A stretch of 64,000 nucleotides of DNA, taken from the NCBI GenBank assembly GCA_963971405.1, contig OZ020485.1:11408001-11472000 (forward strand). The letters run 5' to 3'. The notes under the pieces are model-generated. The model was not told where the DNA came from. It made no database searches and was given only the letters and a program-made list of their open reading frames with translations. Below are positions 32,001-44,000 of this stretch, piece by piece. Source of the stretch: Psococerastis gibbosa. Its lineage: Eukaryota; Arthropoda; Insecta; Psocodea; Psocidae. Position numbers and translations under genes: made by a program. Every line of letters starts with the position of its first letter. Position 1 is the stretch's first letter.

Positions 32001-35000
32001 CTATCATAAATATTTTTGTCAAAAAGTTTTTTTTGTGCAACTTCTACCCCGTAATAAATCCAGGATACGCACTCTAAGCATTAGGGTCGGGAGAAGGGGT
32101 CACGCCTAGCCGCAGTCTCTGCCAGCTCCCAGTGGATGGCTCTATTTAATTGCGTAGCTCATCTAAGTAATTAGCGTGAAGATAGTCCAGTAATCCGAGG
32201 GTTTCCGGATTACAAAGCCATAAATTTGGGCGATGCACCGCTTGCTATTATCAGACAATGACTAAGCTGTATAAAGCTAGACCTTGAATAAGACAAACAT
32301 GCCCCTCATAGCAAAGCAACAGCTTAACTCTTGTTGCGCCTACAAAATATTTCGCGGAAGCATGGATTTACCATTAGGTATTAGGTATTCATATGGTTTT
32401 CCCTCCATTTCCACGAGCTCATTAGATTATAATATAGACTTTCATCTGACAGACAATAGAGCCCACATAGAGAATTCCTTCCCTGTTAAAATGCAGTAAG
32501 CCTACTTTCATTCATAACGCAACCGCAATACGCTTATTCTATCATTCAGTTGGAAACACATAGATAAAAATTCTTCAATTCTTATGGTAGAGCTAGATGT
32601 CGCACAATTAAAAGTACACAAATACACAATCATATTGTACGTGGCATAGTACTATTGTGTGTATATATAGAGTACCTATATATATATATAGTGTATATAG
32701 ACGGCACGGTTTATACACACATTTTTTTAAATGAAATCAATCACGCACGTAATTAAAATAAACGTCAGGACATGTAGAGTAGTGGTACAGACTCCGACGT
32801 TCACCCGAAAGGCTGTTGGTCCGAGTCCCACACTTACTATATTTTCTGGCCATACTTCGGAGGGCATGTAAGGTCCCGGACCTTCCTAGTTGAGTGTATA
32901 AGAGAGGGCTTTATAGCCCTAACTCCGCTAGGTTGGCTTAGAAATAGAACAAAAAGTCAATATTTATTTATTTATTTTAAATATTACACTCTGTTATCTA
33001 CAATATACTAGTAGTATTTAATGAAATTCTATCTGGTGCATACCTATACAGATGCATTTAGAAAGTACTGTACTTCCACAAGCAATCCAGTGTAATATTA
33101 ATTCATTGAAGATCTCTCGGCAATGATTGAACTCGTATTACAATGCATACATCAGTCAGTCCCCCGACTATTTCCAGATTGATGTACTGTACAGTAGGTA
33201 CATACGAGTATTTTATTCTCCCTTGCTGCTACACAAATATACGAGGGTAAATCAAATATACAAGGTATAATTTTTATTTATTTATTGTCAAGATAATATT
33301 ATTCATTGGGTTCCCTTGGTGTAGAAGAACATATATAGGTATAATGCGAAAATACCTGTAGCTTTGCAATACAGTTTCACAGAAATTCTGAATTCCCATA
33401 TTGTCAGTTGGCCAATATTTTAGTGTTTTACAAAAAGCAGGTTAATGCAAAACTCAAGGGAAATCACTTCATTTTCAGATAAAAAAAACTGCAGCTTTAT
33501 TTGCCCATTCACAGAGGAAACTTTTTGTAGATTTAGAGAATAGAGACTTAATTTTAGAGAAACTATAGATATAACCGGGAAAGTTGACCCCTTAAAGCAA
33601 GTTAGTGTAATACTGGGGGGAATTCACTTCATTTTCAGATTCAAAACTGTAGCTGTAGTAAATAAGCCCATTCACAGAGGAAACTTTTGTAGATTTAGAG
33701 AATAGAGACTTAATTTTATATAAACTATATAGATATATTGTAGCTTGGATGTTAAAATAGTTTGCTCATGGGATTAATTTACAGTATTATGGTAGTGGCA
33801 CCATTTACATGGGGCCCCAGGGTGGACAACTACTAGGGCAGTGCCGGATTTATATTTTTTTTTTAGTGTAGGCCACTTTATGTACATAATAATACATAAT
33901 ACGTATTAATTTTCCATTTGTAGCAAAAGGGATTTATTGAAAGTATGAAAAACCATTAGAAAACCAGTGGACGTGTTTGACTTTTATCCTCTGAAATCTG
34001 CCGCCCCTAGGCCACGGCCCATGCGGCCTATTTATAAATCCAGGACTGTGCTAGGGAAGTTGACCCCTTTCAGTTTTTGAAACAAGGATAACACGAATAA
34101 ACTGTGAGTGAGGCTTAGGGTTGGTTAGCTACAACAATTAAATAAATAAAAAGAGTTGCATCGTCTAGATGCCTAGTCTAGAAGAAGGGGTGCAAGTGAC
34201 ATTTTTGCTTTCCAATTTATACGTAGTATAAGGAAAGCTTTGCGATGGTCGAAATTTCCGATTCCGAGATTTCAACGGAATTACACGTTTTGAGGTCCCA
34301 GGAACCAAAAAACGTGGTTTTTACGAAATGTCTGTCTGTCGCTCTGTCTGTCTGTCGGTGCGTCGATTTCCGGGCAAACTACTCGGTCGATTTTGATGAA
34401 ATTTTGCATGTAGGTTTAAAAAAATCATACCTCGGGACATTTTTTTGGGGGAGCTAACTCAATTTGGGGGGGTTTTATTCCCAAAAAACTCCAAAAAAAA
34501 CGTCAAAAAAAATTATTTCCCAGAAACGGCTCCAACGATTTCTTTTAAATTCACATATATTGTAGTTGTTATTAATGTTGATAAAATGAGGGGGGTCGCT
34601 TGATAGTTTGCTTCTGGGGGTAAAAAAAATAAAAATAACTAAATTTTCATGAAAAATTACTAAAAAATCATTTTTCTGCGAAACCTTTCTATCGATGATT
34701 TCTACTTTCATGTATGTTTTAGGTGTTAAATTGAGTAACGAAACCGGACAGGTTGCTTTCCCAGAAAAAGTATTTGGTTTTGTTGTTTTTTTGAAAAAAT
34801 GATTCACGCTCAAATGCGTTGCGTGCCCTGCCAGTATTGCTGTGTGGTAATGTGTTGGTCTGACCTATCTAGAATTTACCTCACCTCCAGGTGGACAACC
34901 CTCCCCCCCCCCCCCCACCGAGTTATCGGAAATGTAACAATAGGCAAATTATTTACCATGAAATTACTCATTTTCTCTATTTTCTCTGTCTACTAATTTT

Positions 35001-38000
35001 GATAAATTGGAAAGCATGTTCGAGTAAACTCGGACCGGTTCTTTTGGTTTTTGGATTAAGTGCGCCATGCTGTTGCTCTAGCTGCTCTTTATTCTAGAAC
35101 CAACAGGAACATCGGGATCTGTCATTTTGACGATGCAAGAATTCATGAAAAAGGGGCATCTCTGTATATTGCTTTCCAATTTATACGTAGTATAAGGAAA
35201 GCTTTGTGATGGTCGAAATTTTCGATTCCGAGATTTCAACGGATTTACACGTTTTGAGGTCCCAGGAACCCAAAAAAGTGGTTTTTAGAAAATGTCTGTC
35301 TGTCGGTCTGTCTATCTGTTCGTCGATTTCCGGGCAAACTACTCAGTGGATTTGAGTGAAATTCGGCATGTAGGTTCACAAAAATCATACCTCGGGACCA
35401 TTTTTTTTTTTTGGGCTAACTCAATTTGGGGGGGTTTTATTTTCAAAAAACTCCAAAAAAGCGTCTAAAAAAATTATTTCTCAAAAACGGCTCCAACGAT
35501 TTCTTTTAAATTCTCGTAGATTGTAGTCGTTATTAATGTTGACAAAATGCGGGGGGTCGCTTGCCCCTTGATAGTTTGCTTCTGGGGGTAAAAAAATAAA
35601 AATAACTAAATTTTAATGAAAAAATGACTAAAAAATGCGAAACCTTTCTATCGATGATTTCTACCTTCAAGCATGTTTTTAGGTGTTAAATTGAGTAACG
35701 AAACCGGATAGGTTGCTTTCCCAAAAAAATATTTGGTTTTGCCCAAAAAATTATTTTTTGAAAAAAATGATAGAAAATTCGCGCTCAAATGCATTGCATG
35801 CCCTGCCATTATTGCTGTGTGGTAATTAATGTGTTTGTTTGACCTATCGAGAATTTACCTCACTTCCAGTGACGTCAGGTGGACAACCCCCCCCCCCCCC
35901 CCCCCCCGAGATATCGGAAATTTAACCATAGGAAAAATATTTGCCATAAAATTACTAATTTTCTCTATCTAATAATTTTGATAAATTGGAAAGCATGTTC
36001 GAGTGAACTCGGACCGGTTCTTTTCAGCTGAGTTACAATACAAACTTTAGCCTCAATTATCTCACATATTTATTTAATTTTTGTCACTTCACCCCTTATC
36101 CTGTAGGCTTTTCACTTATGGAACTGAAAAGCCCTATTTTACCAACAAAAACAAGGCCTTGCTGCAGCTGTTGACCCCAAGAAAAAGACCCGGTGCTAGC
36201 AAGGACGAAGCCAGGATTTTTCGGGGGGGGGGGGGGGGTTCTAATATTTAATTGGATATTACATTGTGGTTTTTATTTTTCCTCTCAAAATCCGAACCTA
36301 TCTAGTATCAAGCCATTTCATTATTTCATTTCGGGGGGGGGGGGGTTCAACGCCCCTCATGAACCCCCCTGGGATACGGCCTTGGGTACTAGTGAACCCA
36401 TACATGTTTTACTATTTGTGAATTAATATACGATTACTTATATAGTAAAATTTCGGCTGCCTCAATTTCTCCTATCCTAAAGTAGACCTACTGGATCACA
36501 TCAGTGGAACAATCGCTAAGTCTAGAATGGGCACACCAATATAATACCACACAATAATAATGACATGTTAGGCATTGCATTGGGGCACGACTTCATTACC
36601 CATAAATTCGCCAAATATTATTTTCCGTTTTAAAAAGTGTCGTGGCTCATCAATACTTGTATAAATCTGCGGAAATCTCGAAATTGAACATTTTGACCCT
36701 CACAAAGCTCTCCTTATACTAATAGTGAAAGCAAGAATATATAAGGCTTGAAAAACAAATTACGGTATTTTTTAGTTGAATAAAGGACATGGGGAGGGAA
36801 AAGCCTATCTCAGCTGCCTCGAGCTTGCTTGAAGCCAGCTTGAATGTGATTACGATTATGACGGCAGCAGTTTTGATTTAAATTCTTTAAAAATTAAAAA
36901 AGGAGTATTCCAAAAAAGTTTTTTCTTCTCCTTCTTCTGTGCTGGCTCGACAGCCCTTGATGAGCTTTGGCCTGCTCGACACAAGGGCGGATTTTTCCTA
37001 CAATTTAGGGGGGTCAGCAGGCAGGTTCAGTGGATTATAACATTAAAAAACATAATAATTTTTAATTCCCACTGTAAGCCCATTGTTATCTAGTGTAAGT
37101 TAATTTATTCGGGGGGGGGGGTTCCGGACCCTCTGCCCCCCCTAAAATCCGCCCTTGGCTCGACAACACTCCTCCAGTCATCTCAGTTTTGTACAACGCT
37201 CCACCGTCTATGGACTCCCAACTCGCGAAGGTCAGTTTCCAACTCATCCTTCCATCGTTTTTGAGGACGTCCGGCCAGTTGTCTTCCTGTCATGCTTGCT
37301 TTCTGCATCTTTTTCGGCGGTCGTCTGACATTTTTACGACGTGTCCCAACCATCTTATGCGTTGCGCTTTTATGAACCGGGCTTGCTTGAAGTAAGTTAA
37401 TATTGCCACCATTAATTGAACATATATTTATGAAACCAGAACTAGGAACCAGCTATCTGTCAATACGCCCAACATAAATAAATCACTTGCTTTCCATTCA
37501 CCTCTCTATCAAGTAACAAAATTATATAACCTATTACCTCTTTTCCTAAAATGCCATGTAAATAACAAACATAAATTTATAAAACTAATAAAAACCTGGA
37601 TTAAAAAATAACTCAATTCTATTCAATCAAATCTATTAGCCAATTGCACTTTATCCTCCTGTAATTTTCTAGAAACTTTTCAAAATTTATTATTATTACT
37701 TAAGTTATGTTAAAACATCACAATTTCAATCACACAAACCTTTCATAGGTTTTGATTGAGGTGCCCACGAAGGAATTTATACATATATATATTTAGTAGG
37801 AACATTGTTAATTTCTTAGTGGGTTTGTTGTATAATTAATTTCATTTTGTATTGTATGATAAATATATTTCTTTCTTTCTTTCTTTCTTTCTATTCTAAA
37901 AAAGTTTTAGTCTATAGTAAAAATTATAAATTTGAAAATATTGCACGATACCTACATTTGGCTATGTAGGCTAATATATAACTCATGAAATACTGGCTAC

Positions 38001-41000
38001 AACACAGATTAGGTTAATTTCAGAGACAACCTTATATACCGCAGTACCACACTAGACTTTACTACTTTACTAGCCAACGCCCACCCTTGGCAGGTTAGCC
38101 ATTAGGTGACGCGCTGACCAGTATAATCGGGATGTCTCCGCGAGCTCGTTCTCAGGTGGTGAATCGGTTGCCAGGGCTGGACAGTTTGGTAGGTGGGCAG
38201 CATCCATCTTCGGTTCGTCGCACAGGGGGCATGCTTCCGATTGGAGAACCCCAATGCGGTGCAGATGAGTGGCGAGGTAGTCATGACCTGTGGTGGTTCT
38301 GAACGCTGCGACAGCCACGGCCCTGGGCAGTGACCTCGGGATAGGGTTGTCGATCAGTCTGGCCCAGCTTTTCCCTAAGCTGACTTGGGAGTAGTGCGCT
38401 CTTGACCAGGTCCCGATGGCTCGGTTGATTGCTGCCTTGGCGGATGTGTATGATTGTGGGCAGGCTGGCTGCTGAAAGGTCGTACCTTGCTTTGCCAATT
38501 CGTCGGCCTTCTCGTTTCCATCGATCCCAACGTGACTCGGGATCCATTGTAGCATGATGTGCCACCCGGCCACTATGAGCGTGGAGAGTCTTGAGCGACA
38601 GAGAAGTGTCTTGGTGCAGTCTGTAGCTTTGTTAGTGGCAAGTGCGCATATTGCTGCCTGGCAATCGATCAAAAAGACTACCTTCCGTTTGGGACCAGTA
38701 TGGTGATCTAGGTGGGCGGCAGCTTCGTATATGGCCGCTATCTCTCCATCGTAGTTCGTAAGAGGTGCGCCTACAGCTACGGAGCCTTGGAAGTTAGTTG
38801 AGGTATAACCTGCTCCAGTGTTGCCCGAGCCTGGCATGGAAGAGCCGTCACAGTATATATGGAGCCACTCAGTTGCTGGATACGTTGTGTGAATTGTTTC
38901 TAGCGCGGCTTTTCTCAAGGCTACATCAGAAGATTGGTTTTTCGGGAGGTCATGGCCGATGAGATCTAGATTGGCCATTGGTAGCGATCGCACGACTTCT
39001 TGTTGTACTGGGAATGGCGCGGCTTCTCCCAATAGTATATTGTATTTGGTTTTGATGGAGTCTGCAAGTGTTAATGGCGTTACTTGAGTTTTCAATCTGG
39101 AAGTCGCGTTCTTGTAACTGCCCCATTTCTTGGGGAGGATCCGTTTCTGCCTCTCCCAGAACAGGACACTGCGACACTGGATTGGCTCAATGCTGGTCTG
39201 GACTTCCATGGCTGCGATGGGGGTCGATTTAGGTGCACCAGTGATGGTTCTTAGCGCTCTATTTTGGGTGGTTTCCAATTTTGACGACGTGGTAGCGCTG
39301 GCCGTGATAGTAACCTCACTGCCATACTCCAGGATTGGGCGGACATACGTTTTGTATGTGGTGGTCAAAACATCTTGTGTGGCACCCCATTTTGTGGCGG
39401 TCAGTCGTTTGAGTAAGCGGCATCTTTTAGTTGCCCTTTCTGCTGCGCTATCGATATGGGGTTTCCATGACAGTTTCTTGTCGATACTAACGCCGAGGTA
39501 TTTGGATACGTCTTGTTTGTCCAGGTCTACTCCTTTGTATCTGAGTTTGACATCCGGCTGCCTTGTTGAGAGACTAAGTATCTGATAGACAGTTTTTTCT
39601 GTGCTAACTGTTAGGCAGTTCTTGTCGGCCCACTTTGCAAGGTTTGCTAAAGTTGCGTTTAGAATAGTCTCTAGTGCTTTTATGTTGCTGCTGGTTGCCC
39701 AGATGAGCAAATCGTCTGCGTATAATAGTGCTTCTACACCCGGTATCTCTCGGATAACGTCTGGGACATCATTGATCATTAGGTTGAACAGTTGGCAGCT
39801 GATCACGGCGCCTTGAGCTAGGCCTTGCCTCTGTAGACGGAACTTCGAGGTGCTATTTTTGAATCTCACTCGCTGGCGCCGCTCGTAGTACCACACTAGA
39901 CGTTTTCTGAACAACGTCTAATTTCTCAAACAACATCAATTATAGACCCATATAAATGAGAGTAAATGAAGCAGAACTAGCAGAAACAATGCTTCTAAAC
40001 ATTTTAATAACGACCTAAATGGCTTTTCATGTACCTAGGCCCAGGGCCAACGATCCCATGGTTTTTCGGACATTATTGATATAAGATTAATATGCTAGGA
40101 TAAACTTTCAAAACGTCACAAATCCATGAATATTAAAAATTGATTTTATCATCGATTTTCCATCTTGAAGATGAGTTGAATCAGGATTGCTAATCAAAAC
40201 AAAAACAAACAAAAATTAACCCAGTCTTTTGAAGGTTAAAATCTTATATTCCCGTTATAATAGAGCCGTGTTTTCTGAACATTTTACGAAAATGGATTAG
40301 TGTCGTTTTGAAAGTTTGCTCCTCAGATTATGGTTGAATACATTCCATAGTCCATTTACTGCGTTCACTTCCATCTTCACAAGTTTACCAATTTTTAGAA
40401 ACCAAAACCTGACGACATATTGACGGCTCCGATATTAACGTACCTTTATATTCTCATTTCAGGTACATCAGCTTAGCAGTATGTCTCTTTGGGACCATCG
40501 CCAATGCAATCATCATAGTAGTTCTCACCCGCAAAGACATGGCGTCCACGCCCATCTACAAGATCCTCACGGGCCTCGCCGTAGCCGATATGCTAGTAAT
40601 GGTCGAATACATTCCATACTCCATTTACTGGAGGTTAGAGTCCCACGAGAAGAACTTCTCGTATAACGGGGCTGTGTTTTTGCTCAGTCACGCCAATTTT
40701 TGTCAAGTTATGCACACTATTTCGATATTTCTCACGCTGACACTTGCCGTTTGGAGGTACATCGCAATCAAGTAAGTCATGCTAAATTTCTATTTTACTG
40801 CTTTACTGCATACGGTAGGCAGTATATTGCAGTATTATTTGGTACATATAACACTGACATTATATAAACTTTGGTTGGAGAGGTAACCTCCTCGTTATAA
40901 CCGAAATTAGAGGATATTGAAATAACTGGACTTGGATTCGGACCCACGGGCTACGTCTAACCGGGGTGTCGTCGTAACCACTGGACCACAAGCCCCGACA

Positions 41001-44000
41001 AGTCAAGTTCATTCTAAATCCTCTACTTGCATGCTCTTACATTGACAAGATTCGTATTGCTAGACAGGTTTACACCGCTAAATAACTCTTTAACCGAACA
41101 AGTCTGTGAGCCTACCTTATTGCATAAAGGCAATGTCAGGACAACATCTCATTTACGACTCATTTATATAGGCTACTCATATTTTCTGTGACGCTGGGTT
41201 TTACTTGAAAACGGACTGTGGGCTGTCTGATTTTCTCATAAACAAGCAATGTATGGAAAACAATAAGATTGGGTTGATCGTCGCGCATGATGGCTGTTGC
41301 TCGTCATACTTTCGGCCAAAAATTCATCCATTGCAGATTCAACAGCTTTTTTGGTGGTTTGACCTAAAAACACAATACACAAAGTAATGGGGGATGATGA
41401 GAATTCGGCCACTCGCCCCATTTACCTCTCCTCCCCTCCCCCCTCCCCTTACTTGGAAGATGAAAAAAGGAATAGTCACTATTACGTACAGCTGACTCAG
41501 AAATTTTTCTTTAGGAGATGCCCCTAAAAGTATCTCAGCTATTTCCCTCTAGCATTCCTCCCCCATTTTGGGTGAAGACTCCCGACTCAATTTCGTTTTT
41601 TTTCTCCAACATTTACCTATCCCTTCATTTATTTCGGGAAAGGTCGCTACTGCTGTCTCCGACAGCCCGATTTATTTTGGAAGTAAAAACTAGGAGTAAC
41701 AATAAATGAGAAAGCGGACAGAGTTTTTTCTCTTGTACTCGTAACCAGGGTCTCCAGATTTGCCAAAAGTCCAATGACGAGTGTATTTCTTTAAGTCCTA
41801 CGTATCTTACCTACATCTAGTCACAGGAAAAAATGGAAGTTTCAAACAACTAAATCTCTCATACCATGCCGCCGGTACTTATTTTTTGATATGGTAATTT
41901 TAATTGTCTCTTTTCCTTAGAGGGTTTCTTTTCACAATTGTAATTCGTTTTGGTTGGTAAACTACTTTTAGAAGCTCACTGGATAATGAGGTTGCCTATG
42001 GACCTTACAAAGAAGTTTATTTTGGCTACCAACCACTTTTAACCGATCTTATCAAGGAACTGGGCAGTGGCGGATCCAGAGGGGACCATGGCGGCCATGC
42101 CCCCCCCCCCCCCCGAGAAAAATTAGTGTACACTACATAAAATAGGACATTCTAACCAAAACCAAAACAAAACCCTTAGTATGGTAACATGAATATGTCA
42201 TCCATGTTTATAAATTATAAATTTTACGGTTATAAAAATCGTAAAAACCCCACTATTTTGAATTTATATTTTCACATTTTTCCCCCGGGGGAGACCTCCG
42301 TAAAACCACGCCATTTTACCCTTAAATTTTCAATTTTTTTCCCCGGGGGAGACTCCCGGGCCCCCCATTGGTACCTATCAGCATCAGGCGCTTGGGTTTT
42401 TCAAGTAATGCACTGTAATGCACCGGGATGGCCCCTTCCAAAAGTCTGTCCTGGACCCGCCCTTGGAACTGGGCCACAGTTTTTAGAATATCCATACCCA
42501 GCAGTTTCTATATAGTAGGTATGTACAATCGATGTGTGCGTATATATGTATTAGCCCTAGTACACCAATATAGGCGCTGATTCCACCGACCGGCTAGGGC
42601 TAAATACTAAAACGTAAACGTGGTAGCAGACATTCAAGACTTAGGCGGGGTTTCCACCGACCTCGCATTGCAGAATGCAAATGACATTGACGGAAATTAG
42701 AATTTTTCTTTTTATAGAAATCTATTAAAATGTTTGTACTTAACATATCCCATGACGCCATTTTTTAGTTTTAGTTCGTTTGTTTGTGATTTTACTCTGT
42801 GATCATTGATCAATTTTAACTATGGCATAGAGGAAAACAAACATTTCTGTCAATGTCATTTGCATTCTGCAATGCGAGAGTGGTGGAAACCCCGCCTAAG
42901 TCTTGAATGTCAGCTACCACGTCACCGTTCTTGTATTTAGCCCTAGGCGGTCGGTGGAATCGCCTTAGCCAAAGTTATATTTTTTACTGTCTTGCAACCG
43001 GCCGGACAAACCGAGAACCATTAGTATGGGCCTACATGACATTGGACTTATTATAAATACACTTCAATGCCGAGAAATTAGTCAGTCACCTGGCAACCCA
43101 GCCTCGAATACCGAGTTGAAAACTAGGTTGATGAACTTTGGCGAGGATTACTGTCAACTTGGCCATTTTGTGTTCTAAAGGGTAGTTCTCTCTGTTGCTA
43201 CGCAGCACCCCGCATAAGTTGGGAGAGTCAAATTGCAATGCGGCAAATGGAAGCTTTAATTAGTCATAATAGAAGTACTATAGTACCGCGTATTTGTGTT
43301 GAGTATTTCAAAATTGTAATGTACAAAACCGAATGCTTTGGGCTAACTGCAGCAAACTCTACCAGCAGCTCTATCACCAATGAAAATGACAACTTATTCG
43401 AGAATAAGTGTAAATTACCTACACTAAATTAACCCAAGTGAATGTAAATTGGCTTACCTATATTACGGTATTAAAGGCGGATTATTAAATGACAAATTGT
43501 CTGTCAGCAGAGATTAATTATTGTTAAATTATGCAATCAAGTAATCAACAGGTGCAACATGTTCACCCGGTTTGAATCCAACATTTCCTACATTTTCTCG
43601 TCATGCTTCGGAGGGCATGTAAAGCAGGTCGTCCCGGCCCCCGGGTCTTCCTAGTTGAGTGTAAGAGAGGGCTTTATAGCCCAAATTGCGCTAGGTTGGG
43701 TTAGTAATATAACAAAAAGGTCAAAATCTATTTATTTATTTATAATCAACAAGAAAGTATATAGTTAAATCGTCAAAATATCGTCGAAATTGGTAGTTCT
43801 GTCATTGTCATTGTTCTAGTAACTCAGTGACCATACAGAAAGCTTTCTCTTAGAGATGATCTCTATGCAATATTTTATGGAAGCTAGTAGTATTTCTCGC
43901 CACTCTCAGTTCATTCGGTGGTTTTCTAAGTTAGGCGAATCCGTGTAGGATAGGATCCAGTCACTCACACTTGGCTGTGCGTGGTGCTTACCTTAAAAGC

